Shown piece by piece: positions 1-10,137 of a stretch of DNA of 64,000 bases. The stretch comes from Corallococcus coralloides DSM 2259 (lineage in GTDB: Bacteria > Myxococcota > Myxococcia > Myxococcales > Myxococcaceae), in the NCBI RefSeq assembly GCF_000255295.1, contig NC_017030.1, positions 1,426,001 to 1,490,000 of the forward strand, in the 5' to 3' direction. Within the stretch, counting starts at the first letter, position 1. The number at the start of each line of letters is the position of its first letter. The notes below the pieces were generated by a model, which had not been told where the DNA came from, did not search any database, and saw nothing but the letters and a program-made list of their open reading frames with translations. A program made the translations under genes and the position numbers.

Positions 1-507
1 CTCGTCCTCCAGCGACGCGTGGGAGATGGCGTCCGGCGACACCAGCACCAGCCCCTGCCGCGTCGGGATGGGCAGCCGCGTCAGTGCCGGCTTCTCCGCC
101 GCTGCCGCTGGCGCTGTCGCGGTGGGCGTCTTCACCCGCGCCGGCAGCCGCGCCCGCGCGCGCTCCAGCGCCTTCTGCAGCCGCGCCGCCTCCACGGGCT
201 TGAGGACGTAGTCCACCGCGCCGTGCTCGAAGGCGTTCACCGCGTGCTCCGCGTGCGCGGTGCAGAAGATGACGTGGGGCCCGCCTTCCGGCAGCAGCGC
301 CATCGCGTCCAGCCCGCTCAGCCCCGGCATGTGGATGTCCAGCAGCACCACGTCCACGCCGCCCGCGCGCACCGCCGCGAGCACCGAGTCCCCATCCACC
401 GCCTCGCCGCAGACGCTCACGTCCGGCAGCGCGGCCAGCAGGCGGGACAGGCGCTTGCGGGCCAGCAGTTCATCGTCGGCGATGAGGACGCGCAGGGGCT
501 CTCTCAC
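1..507 (-). CDS. LytTR-family response regulator (C-terminus beyond window)
   Basis: An open frame enters from the left edge, so only the first 169 residues are seen. Residues 5-120 form a receiver domain: acidic pair D11-D12, phosphoacceptor D57 in VVLLDIHMPG, and the conserved lysine in YVLKPV. An Ala/Pro linker follows, and then the start of a LytTR DNA-binding domain (RLPIPTRQGLVLVSPDAI). The GTG start overlaps the stop of the upstream sensor kinase as GTGA, so the two are translationally coupled and form one two-component system. LytTR regulators usually control envelope, surface or competence functions; the target here is unknown. The cut end is the window edge, not a mutation. Confidence 0.9.
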   Translation of the reverse strand, partial: MREPLRVLIADDELLARKRLSRLLAALPDVSVCGEAVDGDSVLAAVRAGGVDVVLLDIHMPGLSGLDAMALLPEGGPHVIFCTAHAEHAVNAFEHGAVDYVLKPVEAARLQKALERARARLPARVKTPTATAPAAAAEKPALTRLPIPTRQGLVLVSPDAISHASLEDE

Positions 508-1562
508 GTGAGGACTCCGGGTTGGGGGCCCTGGCGGGGCAGGGTGACGGTGACTCGGGTGCGCCCGTCGGCGCTCTCCAGGGACAGGAGCGCGTGGCCG
601 CCATAGGCCAGCGCCAGCCGCCGCTCCACGGTGGGCAGGCCCACGCTGCCCTCGCGCGGGCCCTTGGACGCGCCCGGGTTGTCGAGGGTCACCACCACCG
701 CTCCCTCGCGCGCGGCCACCTCCACGCTCAGCGGGCCCCGGTGGCCGGCCGCCGGGCCGTGCTTCACCGCGTTCTCCGCCAGGGGCAGGAGCAACAGCGG
801 CGGCACGGGCACGTCCGCGAGCCCGTCCGCCACGTCCATGCGCAGCTGGAACAGGTCCGGGTCGCGCAACAGGTGCAGGTCGAAGAGCGTGCGCATCAGC
901 TCCAGCTCCTGCGACAGCGGCCAGGTGACGCTGCGCACGCCCGCGAGCACGGAGCGGAGCATCGTGGACAGCCGCAGCACCGCGGCCTCGGCGACGGCGC
1001 CGTCCTCGCGGCACCACTCCGCGATGGCGTTCAGCGTGTTGAAGAGGAAGTGCGGATCCAGGTGGCTGCGCAGCGCCAGCAGCTGCGCCTGCTCGGCCTC
1101 CCAGGCGAAGCGGGTGGCGCGGGCCCGCTCACGGGCCAGCGTCTCCTCGAAGCCGATGTCCCGCCCCAACCCCCAGCCCGCGACGAGGAACAGGCCGCCG
1201 CAGATGGCCAGGTTGTACGGCTCCGACAGGAACGTGTCCTGCATCAGCGTGACGCGCGGCAGGGCGTAGCCCACCGACAGCACCACGCCACTGCCCACCG
1301 CCGCGTAGAGCAGCAAGCGGATGCCGCCGTGGCTCAGGTCCAACCCTTCCGGGAACAGCACCCGGTACGACACGGGCGCCACCGCGACGCACATCAGGCA
1401 CAGCAGGAGCCCGAGCCAGAACGCGCGAGGATCCAGGCTCCAGCGCACCTGGGCCACGAGCAGCGGAATGGACACCAGGACGATGGGGGCCAGCCGCCAC
1501 GGCGCGACGAGCGCGCGCAGCGTGGCGCGAACGATGGAGCCTTCCGATGACGTCTCCGGCAT
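504..1562 (-). CDS. LytS/YehU-type membrane sensor histidine kinase
   Basis: 352 residues from ATG 1562; the open frame runs further upstream, but that part is Ser/Arg/Pro-rich and not protein-like. Several membrane helices occupy roughly residues 20-150 (for example SIPLLVAQV and LYAAVGSGVVLSVGYAL). They are followed by the His_kinase domain typical of LytS proteins, with phospho-accepting histidine in LDPHFLFNTLNAI, and a HATPase domain with LPLAENAVKHG as the N-box. It lacks the HELRTP motif of classical kinases, as expected for this family. It overlaps the LytTR regulator by four bases. The ligand cannot be guessed. Confidence 0.9.
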   Translation of the reverse strand: MPETSSEGSIVRATLRALVAPWRLAPIVLVSIPLLVAQVRWSLDPRAFWLGLLLCLMCVAVAPVSYRVLFPEGLDLSHGGIRLLLYAAVGSGVVLSVGYALPRVTLMQDTFLSEPYNLAICGGLFLVAGWGLGRDIGFEETLARERARATRFAWEAEQAQLLALRSHLDPHFLFNTLNAIAEWCREDGAVAEAAVLRLSTMLRSVLAGVRSVTWPLSQELELMRTLFDLHLLRDPDLFQLRMDVADGLADVPVPPLLLLPLAENAVKHGPAAGHRGPLSVEVAAREGAVVVTLDNPGASKGPREGSVGLPTVERRLALAYGGHALLSLESADGRTRVTVTLPRQGPQPGVLT

Positions 1563-1593
1563 GCGGAGGCGGAAGGCTACACCGTCCGGCGTC

Positions 1594-1707
1594 CTAGCGC
1601 TGGGGGACGGGCGCGGGGACGAGGTCCAGGACGAGCGCCCCGGCGAGGATCGCGGGGAAGAAGAGGACGGCGAGCATGGACAGGAGCGGCGAGCGCAGTG
1701 AGAACAT
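1594..1707 (-). CDS. Possible 37-residue hydrophobic membrane peptide
   Basis: A short frame starting MFSLRSPLLSMLAVLF forms one hydrophobic helix (about residues 8-30) and ends VPAPVPQR. A GGAG lies about ten bases before the ATG. The stop is 31 bases ahead of the LytS-type kinase and on the same strand, so it would be the first gene of that operon. No family is recognised. It could be a small membrane partner of the sensor or a leader peptide. It could also be chance, since the supporting evidence is only hydrophobicity, ribosome-site spacing and position. Confidence 0.4.
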   Translation of the reverse strand: MFSLRSPLLSMLAVLFFPAILAGALVLDLVPAPVPQR

Positions 1708-1764
1708 GGGGGGCTTCTCCAGTGTCCATGAAACATGCCCACGGACTCTGGCATCGACCCAGGG

Positions 1765-1780
1765 ACCCTCCAGGGAGGGT
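1765..1780. other. Short perfect inverted repeat downstream of hemY
   Basis: Arms ACCCTCC/GGAGGGT (7 bp) flank a 2-base centre. It lies 38-53 bases past the hemY stop and before the small peptide gene on the same strand. It may be a weak terminator or a protein-binding palindrome. There is no T-tract. Confidence 0.3.
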
Positions 1781-1817
1781 TGCCCCCGGCCGTCGCGAGT
1801 CCGGGGTGAGCGGTCGC

Positions 1818-3315
<1,498 letters not shown>

Positions 3316-4005
3316 ATGCGCTATGTCATCACGGGAGCAAGCCGTGGCATCGGTTTCGAATTCGTGCAGCAACTGCTGCGGCGGGGAGAAACGGTCGATG
3401 CGGGAGTGCGTGCCCCGGAGCTCGCGCGCCGGCTGGAGCCACTGCTGCTGGAGGCCGGTCACCGCCTGAGGATCCATCCCCTGGATGTCACCCGCGCGGA
3501 CAGCGTCCAGGCCTTCGCGGAGCGCATCTGCCGCGAACCGGTGGATGTGCTCATCAACAACGCGGGTGTTTCAGGCCAGTGGGTGGGGTTGCATGAGCTG
3601 GACTACGAGGACCTGGCGCGCACCATCGAGGTGAACGCGCTCGGGCCGCTGCGCATCACCTCCGCGCTGCTGCCCGCGCTGCGGCACGGCGCGGGGCGCA
3701 AGGTGGCGCACGTCACGTCCCGCATGGGGTCGCTCTCCAGCAACACGGAGGGCGGCGCGTACGCCTACCGCATGTCCAAGGCCGCGCTGAACATGGGCGT
3801 GCGCTCCATGTCCAACGACCTGCGCCGCGAAGGGCTGGCGTGCGTGCTGTTGCATCCGGGTTGGGTGCAGACGGACATGGGCGGGCAGGACGCGCCGCTG
3901 CCGGCGGAGGAGTCCGTGCGCGGGATGCTGCGGGTCATCGACAGTGTCTCACTGGAGCACTCCGGCCGGTTCTTCGACTACGAGGGCGCGGAGGTGCCCT
4001 GGTAG
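3316..4005 (+). CDS. csgA: CsgA, C-signal developmental protein (SDR family)
   Basis: 229 residues from ATG 3316, the size of Myxococcus CsgA p25. It is a short-chain dehydrogenase with cofactor motif TGASRGIG (residues 6-13), NNAG at 81-84, and the catalytic set S135 and Y151-x3-K155. T6, R10, S135 and K155 fall at the same numbers as residues reported as important in Myxococcus CsgA. The C-terminal half, ending GRFFDYEGAEVPW, corresponds to the secreted p17 C-signal released by proteolysis. CsgA directs rippling, aggregation and sporulation at the cell surface. Linkage with pdxH (the FprA homologue) supports orthology. It could be a paralogous SDR, but the residue match makes that unlikely. 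Confidence 0.93.
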   Translation: MRYVITGASRGIGFEFVQQLLRRGETVDAGVRAPELARRLEPLLLEAGHRLRIHPLDVTRADSVQAFAERICREPVDVLINNAGVSGQWVGLHELDYEDLARTIEVNALGPLRITSALLPALRHGAGRKVAHVTSRMGSLSSNTEGGAYAYRMSKAALNMGVRSMSNDLRREGLACVLLHPGWVQTDMGGQDAPLPAEESVRGMLRVIDSVSLEHSGRFFDYEGAEVPW

Positions 4006-4053
4006 TGGCCCGAAGTGACAGGGTTGTTGTTCCCCGCTGAACACGCCCCGGCC

Positions 4054-4080
4054 CCCGGGGGCAGGCAGGCAGCCCCCGGG
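4054..4080. terminator. Strong hairpin after csgA
   Basis: Perfect 9-bp arms CCCGGGGGC/GCCCCCGGG with a 9-base loop (aggcaggca), 49 bases past the csgA stop and 74 before the next start on the same strand. There is no T-run, so the terminator call rests on stem strength and position. It would separate csgA transcription from the CapA-like gene. Confidence 0.45.
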
Positions 4081-4153
4081 TCCGATGCCGTCGCTGGCGC
4101 CTGCCTGCCGTCGTCCCCATCTCGTCGCGAGGAAGTCCGCGGTGGAGGGTGGG

Positions 4154-6571
4154 ATGGCGTGGCGGCGGTGGTCCGTGGCGTGGGTGGCGGCATGTCTCGT
4201 TGCGTGCGGTCCCGGCGCGTCCACGCCGAAGCAGGGGCAGGAGGCCGTGACGCCGGGCGATGAGCCCTCGACGCCGGTGACGCCTCCGGACGACCTGCCC
4301 GACAAGGAAGAGCCTCCGCCTCCCGAGCCGCCGCCGGACGAGGAGCCCCCTCCCGACGAGACGGCGGAGGAGCCGCCCCCGCCGGAAGAAAACCCGGTGC
4401 TGACGGCCTGCGCGCCGGAGCCCGCGGCGGACGCCACCGTGCCCGAAGCCGAGCGGACCGCGCGCCATGACTACGCCTGCACCGGCATCGCGCTGGAGGG
4501 CTCGCTGGTCTCCACGGCGGGCACGCCGGTCGCGGGCGTCGTGGTGAAGGTGGGGGACGCGCAGGCGCGCACGAACGCGGCCGGCCACTTCCGCTTCCCC
4601 GTCCTGCCCCGTCACAACCGGCTGCTCACGGTGGATGCGGAGGGCTTCCGCCCGGCGGTGGTGGCGGTGGAGCTGCGCCGCGGCCTGACGGAGAAGCGCG
4701 TGACGCTGCCGCCGGTGCGCCTGTCCCCGAAGGACGGCGTGCGGATGCTCTTCGCGGGCGACGTGTCGCTGGGCCGGCGCTTCCTCGACCCCGACGACAC
4801 CACGCCGCGCAACCAGATGCCGCCGGACGACCCGGCCGCGCTCATCCGCGTGTCGGATCCGCTGCCGGGAACGAAGGCGGTCTTCACCCACGTGCGGCCC
4901 TACTTCCAGGCGGCGGACTTCCGCGCCGTGAACCTGGAGACGCCGGTGACGGACCACCCGGTGACGCCGCATGACGAGAAGGCCTACGCGTTCTTCACGC
5001 TGCCCGGCTCGCTGCCCGCGCTGCCGTGGCTGGGCGTGGACTACGTGAGCCTGGGCAACAACCACGTCTACGACTACCTGGCGCCGGGGCTCGCGGACAC
5101 GCTCACGCACGTGGCCGCGACGGGCATGGCCTACAGCGGCGCGGGCCAGAATGAAACCGAGGCCTTCCTGCCGGCGCGCGTGTCGCTCGCGGGCGGGAAC
5201 TACAGCCTGGTGTCCATGTGCTCCATCACTGGCAGCGCGCATGATCAGCAGTACGTCGCGGGCCCCAACCAGGGCGGCGCGGCGGACGCGCGCAACCTGA
5301 CGCGGGCGTCCTCGCTGCTGGCCGCGGAGAAGGCGCAGGGACGTGTTCCAGTCGCGGTGCTGCACACCGGCGTCGAGTACAGCGTCCGGCCCTCCACCCC
5401 GACGGCGCAGCGGATGCGCGACCTGGTGGACGCGGGCGCGGGGCTCGTCATCGCGCACCACCCGCACATCCCGCAGGGCTTCGCGCGCCACCAGGGCGTG
5501 TTGATGGCGCAGTCGCTGGGCAACTTCGCCTTCGATCAGGACCGCATGGAGACGATGGTGGGCCTGATGGCGGAGGTGGAGGCCCAGGGCACGCGCGTGG
5601 ACCGGGCCCGCGCGGTGCCCGTCTACATCGAGGACTACCGCCCCCGCCCCGTCGCGGGCGACCTGGCGGAGAACTTCCTGCGCAACCTGGCGGAGCTGTC
5701 CCGCGAGGGCGGCGTGGAGCTGGTGCCGCAGCCTTCATGGGGCGAGCTGCTTCCGGAGGACCAACACGCGGCGGTGAGCGAGCGCACCGTGGACGTGCCG
5801 GTGACGGTGGACGCGAACGGCCGCGCCACGGTGGACCTGCGGCCCCTGCGCCAGGAAGGGGAGTCCGTGGCGGTGGCGAAGCTCACGGGCGCGGACGTGA
5901 CGGGCGTGAAGCTCAAGGCCGGGCGGGACGTGCTCCTGCACGGCGACTTCGAGGACCACGACGTGGACGACGACGCCAACGAGGCGCCGCGCTGGAGCGT
6001 GGGCCCGAACGCCGGCTACGTGTGCCAGGACGGGCCGCACCGGGGCGCCGCGGCGCTCTGCCAGCGGCGCGCGGCCAGCGACTCCCGGAGCGCGGTGGTG
6101 AAGCTGCTCAACCGCTTCCGTCCGCCGGGCTTCGCGGAAGGGCCGCCCAACCGCGACCTCACGGCGGTGGCGTGGCTGAAGGGGCAGGGCGGCGGCGCCT
6201 TCTTCGCGAAGGTGCAGTACCTGCCCGTGGAGTCCTACACGCTCTTCGGCGAGCAGACGCTGCTGCGCCACGACGGCGGAACCTACGACTGGACGCTGGT
6301 GGCGGAGGACCTGCGCTTCCCCGCGGATCCGCCGAGGCCGGACCTGTGGAACGCGCCCTGGGCGTTGGACCTGACGCTCAACACCGCGCCTCCGAAGTCC
6401 GGCCAGGGCGTGACGGCGGTGGACGACCTGGCGCTGGTGGCCTGGGAGAAACAGGCCACGGGGGGAACGCTGACGCTCCAGACGCCGCACGCGCGGGACT
6501 TCGTGCGGGTGGAGGCCCCGGCGGGCACGTACACGCTGCGCGTCACCTTCCGCGAGCACCGCGTGCCCTGA
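4154..6571 (+). CDS. CapA-like metallophosphatase lipoprotein
   Basis: 805 residues. The ATG at 4154 is chosen because it places a signal peptide and lipobox (LVAC) at the start; 23 further upstream codons are open but unlike a signal. After the lipid cysteine comes an acidic Pro/Glu tether (about 25-80), a carboxypeptidase-regulatory-like beta fold (about 112-190), and the CapA/PgsA calcineurin-like domain (about 196-475). The CapA domain shows AGDVSLGR, NLETPV, GNNHVYDY, HTGVEY, AHHPHIPQG and SLGNFAFDQ. About 330 beta-rich residues follow with no recognised domain. CapA proteins act in poly-gamma-glutamate capsule systems, but no capBC partners are here. An outer-surface hydrolase or adhesin is an equally fair reading. 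Confidence 0.85.
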   Translation: MAWRRWSVAWVAACLVACGPGASTPKQGQEAVTPGDEPSTPVTPPDDLPDKEEPPPPEPPPDEEPPPDETAEEPPPPEENPVLTACAPEPAADATVPEAERTARHDYACTGIALEGSLVSTAGTPVAGVVVKVGDAQARTNAAGHFRFPVLPRHNRLLTVDAEGFRPAVVAVELRRGLTEKRVTLPPVRLSPKDGVRMLFAGDVSLGRRFLDPDDTTPRNQMPPDDPAALIRVSDPLPGTKAVFTHVRPYFQAADFRAVNLETPVTDHPVTPHDEKAYAFFTLPGSLPALPWLGVDYVSLGNNHVYDYLAPGLADTLTHVAATGMAYSGAGQNETEAFLPARVSLAGGNYSLVSMCSITGSAHDQQYVAGPNQGGAADARNLTRASSLLAAEKAQGRVPVAVLHTGVEYSVRPSTPTAQRMRDLVDAGAGLVIAHHPHIPQGFARHQGVLMAQSLGNFAFDQDRMETMVGLMAEVEAQGTRVDRARAVPVYIEDYRPRPVAGDLAENFLRNLAELSREGGVELVPQPSWGELLPEDQHAAVSERTVDVPVTVDANGRATVDLRPLRQEGESVAVAKLTGADVTGVKLKAGRDVLLHGDFEDHDVDDDANEAPRWSVGPNAGYVCQDGPHRGAAALCQRRAASDSRSAVVKLLNRFRPPGFAEGPPNRDLTAVAWLKGQGGGAFFAKVQYLPVESYTLFGEQTLLRHDGGTYDWTLVAEDLRFPADPPRPDLWNAPWALDLTLNTAPPKSGQGVTAVDDLALVAWEKQATGGTLTLQTPHARDFVRVEAPAGTYTLRVTFREHRVP

Positions 6572-6580
6572 GGTCCTGCT

Positions 6581-7180
6581 TCAGGGGAACAGCAGCTGCG
6601 TCTTCCAGCCCGCGCCGTCGCGCAGGTAAACGTTGCGCTCGTGCAACCGGCTGGGGCGGGCGTGCCAGAACTCGATGCGGTCCGGCACCACGCGGAAGCC
6701 GCTCCAGTGCGGCGGGCGCTCCACCGCACGGCCCTGGAAGCGCGCCTCCACCTCCGCCACGCGCTGGTCCAACAGCTCGCGCGATGGCAGCTCTTCACTC
6801 TGGAGGCTGGCCCACGCGCCAATCTGGCTGCCCCGCGCGCGGCTCTGGAAGTACGCGTCCGCCTCCGCGTCCGACACCTGCTCCACCCGGCCCTCGATGC
6901 GCACCTGCTGCTCCAGGGGCTGCCAGAAGAAGCACAGCGCCGCGTAAGGATGCGCGGTGAGCTGGCGCCCCTTGCGGCTGTTGAAGTTGGTGAAGAAGAC
7001 GAAGCCCCGCGCATCGAAGTCCTTGAGCAGCACCACGCGTGAGCTGGGGCGGCCCTGGTCGTCCACGGACGCCACCACCATGGCGTTGGGGTCCACGGGG
7101 ATGGCGGCCTTCGCCTGGGCGAAGAGGTCGGCGAAGCGCTGGATGGGGTCGGGCGGGATATTCGTCACGCGGCGCACCAT
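6581..7180 (-). CDS. pdxH: Pyridoxamine 5'-phosphate oxidase (FprA homologue)
   Basis: 199 residues from ATG 7180; the open frame extends 20 codons further, but [16 protein letters not shown] fits the family N-terminus. It is an FMN enzyme converting PNP/PMP to pyridoxal phosphate. Diagnostic stretches are [40 protein letters not shown] and [21 protein letters not shown]. The C-terminus reads QLLFP where most members end RLxP, a small oddity at the FMN-side tail. In Myxococcus the equivalent gene (fprA) is known beside csgA. Here a CapA-like gene lies between them. It is convergent with that gene and divergent from glgA. Confidence 0.94.
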   Translation of the reverse strand: MVRRVTNIPPDPIQRFADLFAQAKAAIPVDPNAMVVASVDDQGRPSSRVVLLKDFDARGFVFFTNFNSRKGRQLTAHPYAALCFFWQPLEQQVRIEGRVEQVSDAEADAYFQSRARGSQIGAWASLQSEELPSRELLDQRVAEVEARFQGRAVERPPHWSGFRVVPDRIEFWHARPSRLHERNVYLRDGAGWKTQLLFP

Positions 7181-7251
7181 AGGAAACACGGCCCCGGCGC
7201 GCACGTTCGCGGTTGACTCCCTGTCGGGACTCGCACGCAATGGCGGGACTC

Positions 7252-8685
7252 ATGAAGATCCTCTTCATCGCCTCGGAGGTCACCCCCTTCTCGAAGACGG
7301 GGGGACTGGGCGACGTGGCCGGGGCCCTGCCCACGGCCCTCGCCGGGCTGGGGCACGACGTGAAGATCGTCACGCCCCGCTATCAGGACGTGCGCAACAC
7401 CGGACAGTTGCTGCCCACCGGCCAATCCCTGGTGCTGCGCTTCCCCTTCGGTGAGACCGGCGGCCCCATCCTGTCCGCGCGCCTCTCCGAACGCCTGGAG
7501 GTCCTCTTCCTGGAGAACGAGGCCTTCTACGGCGGCCGAAAGGGCCTCTACGGCGACGCGGGCGGTGAGTTCGCGGACAACCCCCGCCGCTTCGCCTACC
7601 TGTGCGTGGGCGCGCTCCAGGCCGCGCAGCGCCTGCGCTTCTTCCCGGACATCATCCACCTGCACGACTGGCAGACGGGCCTCGTCCCCGTGGCCTTGCG
7701 CCGGGGCTTCCAGGGCACGCCGCTCGCCCGCGCGAAGTGCGTCTTCACCATCCACAACCTGGCCTACCAGGGGCAGTTCCCCAAGCGGACCATGGAGGAC
7801 CTGGGGCTGCCGTGGGACCTCTTCACGCCAGAGGGCGTGGAGTTCTACGACCACGTCAACTTCCTCAAGGCGGGGCTCGTCTACTCCGAAGCGCTCACCA
7901 CCGTGTCGCCCACCTACGCGCGCGAAATCCAGACGCCGGAGCAGGGCTACGGGCTGGATGGCCTCTTGCGCCGCCGCTCGCACGCGCTCACCGGCATCAT
8001 CAACGGCATCGACGCGCACGAGTGGAACCCCCGGACGGACTCGTTTCTGCCCGCGCGCTACGGCCCGGAGGACATGACGGGCAAGGCGGTGTGCAAGCGC
8101 GCCCTCCTGGAGCACTTCGGCCTGCCCACGGAAGGCAACGCGCCGGTGTTCGGCATCGTCAGCCGGCTGGCGTGGCAGAAGGGCGTGGACCTGCTCCTGG
8201 AGACGCTGCCCGCGGCGCTCCAGGGGGACCTGAAGTTCGTGGCGGTGGGCAACGGCGACCCGACCCTGGAGGAGGGCCTGCGGGCGCTGCAGGCCCGCCA
8301 CCCGAAGCAGGTGGGCGTGCACATCGGGTTCGACCCGGCGTTGTCACACCTGGTGGAGGCAGGGTCGGACTTCTTCCTCATGCCCAGCCGCTACGAGCCG
8401 TGCGGGCTGAACCAGATGTATTCACTGCGCTACGGCACGGTGCCCATCGTCCGGGCCACGGGTGGGCTGGTGGACACGGTGGAGGGGGGGCTGGACGGCA
8501 ACGGCATCCTCTTCGAGGCCTTCCACCGCTCGGCGCTCCTGGCCGCCATCCGCCGGGCGCTCTCCCTGTACGCGGACCCCGCACGGCTGGGGGACTTCCA
8601 GGTGCGGGGCATGGGGAAGGACTTCTCCTGGACCGCGTCCGCCCGGAAGTACGAGGCCCTCTTCCAGTCCCTGGTGGAGGAATAG
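7252..8685 (+). CDS. glgA: Glycogen synthase (ADP-glucose type)
   Basis: 477 residues, the same length as the Escherichia coli enzyme; transfers glucose from ADP-glucose to glycogen (GT5 family, GT-B fold). The ATG at 7252 starts MKILFIASEVTPFSKTGGLGDV, with K15 in the conserved KTGGL motif. An in-frame ATG at 7240 is also possible. The C-terminal domain carries SRLAWQKGVDLL and the catalytic SRYEPCGLNQMYSLRYGT. No other glycogen genes are adjacent. Glycogen is accumulated and consumed around myxobacterial development, which fits the csgA neighbourhood only loosely. Confidence 0.96.
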   Translation: MKILFIASEVTPFSKTGGLGDVAGALPTALAGLGHDVKIVTPRYQDVRNTGQLLPTGQSLVLRFPFGETGGPILSARLSERLEVLFLENEAFYGGRKGLYGDAGGEFADNPRRFAYLCVGALQAAQRLRFFPDIIHLHDWQTGLVPVALRRGFQGTPLARAKCVFTIHNLAYQGQFPKRTMEDLGLPWDLFTPEGVEFYDHVNFLKAGLVYSEALTTVSPTYAREIQTPEQGYGLDGLLRRRSHALTGIINGIDAHEWNPRTDSFLPARYGPEDMTGKAVCKRALLEHFGLPTEGNAPVFGIVSRLAWQKGVDLLLETLPAALQGDLKFVAVGNGDPTLEEGLRALQARHPKQVGVHIGFDPALSHLVEAGSDFFLMPSRYEPCGLNQMYSLRYGTVPIVRATGGLVDTVEGGLDGNGILFEAFHRSALLAAIRRALSLYADPARLGDFQVRGMGKDFSWTASARKYEALFQSLVEE

Positions 8686-8721
8686 TGGGGCCGCTCCCGG
8701 ATCCGCGTTAAACTTGCCGCC

Positions 8722-9639
8722 GTGGCGGAAGCTCCGGACCTGGGTGGCTATGAAGTGGTCGGCCGGCTGGCGGTCGGTGGCATGGCCGAGGTGTATCAGG
8801 CGCGTGCCCGTGAGACGACCCAGCGCTCCCCGGGCGAGCCCGAGGAAGTGGTCATCAAGCGGCTGCACCCGTCCTTCCGCAACGACCCCGCGTATGTGAA
8901 GGCCTTCGTCGACGAGGCGAAGCTGACGGTGCGCCTGCGCAACGCGCACATCGTGCGGACGTTCCGGCTGTTCCGCGCCGGGCCGGACTACCTCATGGTG
9001 CAGGAGCTCGTGAGTGGCCGGACGCTGGGCTACATGCAGGAGCTGCTCATCAAGGCCGGCGCCGCGATGCCGCCGGAGTCCGCCTGCTACATCGCGTGGT
9101 GCACCCTCAAGGCGCTGGACTACATCCACCGCGCCAAGGTGGGGGAGAACGGCGCCACCATCGTCCACCGCGACGTGAACCCCGCCAACGTGCTGCTGGG
9201 CGTCCAGGGCGACGTGAAGCTCACCGACTTCGGCGTGGCGGAGGTCGAGGGGATGATCCGCGGCGACTCCGGCGCGCTGCGCGGCACGCTGCCGTACATG
9301 AGCCCGGAGCAGGTGCTGGGGCAGGCGGTGGATGCCCGCACGGACCTGTACGCGGTGGGCGTCATCCTCTGGGAGCTGTGGGCCGGCCGCCGCCTCTTCA
9401 ATGGCGAAAACGAGGCGCAGCTGATGCACCAGGTGCGCGATGCTCGCGTGCCGCTCTTGTCCACGCTGTCTCCGGACCTGCCGGACTACGCGGCGCGGGT
9501 GGCGCGCAAGGCGCTGTTCGCGGACCGGGCCCGCCGCTTCCAGACCGCGGCGGAGTTCATCAAGGCGCTGGAGGTGCTGGCGCGCCGCGCGGGCTGGCCC
9601 CTGACGGTGGAGGCGCTGCAGCCTCTGTTGGGCGGCTGA
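8722..9639 (+). CDS. Eukaryotic-type serine/threonine protein kinase
   Basis: 305 residues, essentially a single cytoplasmic kinase domain without a membrane segment. It has the Gly-rich loop GRLAVGGMAEVY (about 13-24), the ATP lysine in VVIKRLHP, the helix-C glutamate in FVDEAKL, the catalytic loop IVHRDVNPANVLL, DFG in LTDFGVAE, and the P+1 element GTLPYMSPEQ. All residues needed for activity are present. Start is GTG 8722 with no convincing ribosome site. The stop overlaps the next gene start as TGATG, so the kinase and the LEA14-like lipoprotein are co-translated. Myxobacteria have about a hundred such kinases; the substrate is unknown. Confidence 0.93.
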   Translation: MAEAPDLGGYEVVGRLAVGGMAEVYQARARETTQRSPGEPEEVVIKRLHPSFRNDPAYVKAFVDEAKLTVRLRNAHIVRTFRLFRAGPDYLMVQELVSGRTLGYMQELLIKAGAAMPPESACYIAWCTLKALDYIHRAKVGENGATIVHRDVNPANVLLGVQGDVKLTDFGVAEVEGMIRGDSGALRGTLPYMSPEQVLGQAVDARTDLYAVGVILWELWAGRRLFNGENEAQLMHQVRDARVPLLSTLSPDLPDYAARVARKALFADRARRFQTAAEFIKALEVLARRAGWPLTVEALQPLLGG

Positions 9640-10130
9640 TGCGCTCGCGCCGGGCGGTGCTCGGGCTGGGGCTGGCCGGCATCTGCTGCCTGTCCGGCTG
9701 CCTGGGCGTGGTGCCCTTCCGCCCGCGCGCCTACGACGAGTCTGTGCGGGTGGAGGCCGTGGACGTGGCCTTCACGCGCGACGGCTCAGGGGCGCTCACG
9801 CTGAAGCTCCAGGTGGGGAACCCGTCCTCGGACGCGGCCACGCTCACCCGCGTGGACTTCGACCTGCGCGTGGACGGACGGCGCGTGGCCACGGGCGAGC
9901 AGGTGATGGGCGTGCCCCTGGACGGCAAGGGGCAGGTCCCCCTGGAGGTCTACTTCCCGCTGGCCGTGGCGCGCGGCGGCGGCCGTCCGGAGCCGGGCTC
10001 GCACGTGGTGCGGGTGGAGGGCGGGGTGGTGCTGCGCTTCGGAGGCTCCGAGCGGCGCGCGCCCTTCCGGGACATGCGCTCGCTGGACCTCGCGTGGGTG
10101 CCGGGCGGGGAGTCCAGCCCGGCGCAGTGA
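9639..10130 (+). CDS. LEA14-like (WHy domain) lipoprotein
   Basis: 163 residues with a twin-Arg/hydrophobic N-terminus and lipobox LSGC, so probably outer-membrane anchored. Residues about 35-125 read as a WHy/LEA14-type beta-sandwich: VEAVDVAFTRDGSGALTLK, then LQVGNPSSDAATLTRVDFDL with the diagnostic NP. LEA14-like folds are linked to desiccation tolerance in plants; the bacterial role is not settled. It is translationally coupled to the upstream Ser/Thr kinase. A second protein of this type lies at 15945-16787. Confidence 0.75.
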   Translation: MRSRRAVLGLGLAGICCLSGCLGVVPFRPRAYDESVRVEAVDVAFTRDGSGALTLKLQVGNPSSDAATLTRVDFDLRVDGRRVATGEQVMGVPLDGKGQVPLEVYFPLAVARGGGRPEPGSHVVRVEGGVVLRFGGSERRAPFRDMRSLDLAWVPGGESSPAQ

Positions 10131-10137
10131 AGCGCCT

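Noticed and set aside
3316-4005. Reading csgA as a generic short-chain dehydrogenase
   Set aside because: Residues T6, R10, S135, K155, the overall length, the EVPW end and the pdxH neighbour all fit the C-signal protein.
3935-5491. A 518-residue minus-strand frame opposite the CapA-like gene
   Set aside because: Arg/His-rich translation without motifs, while the plus strand has a lipobox and CapA motifs.
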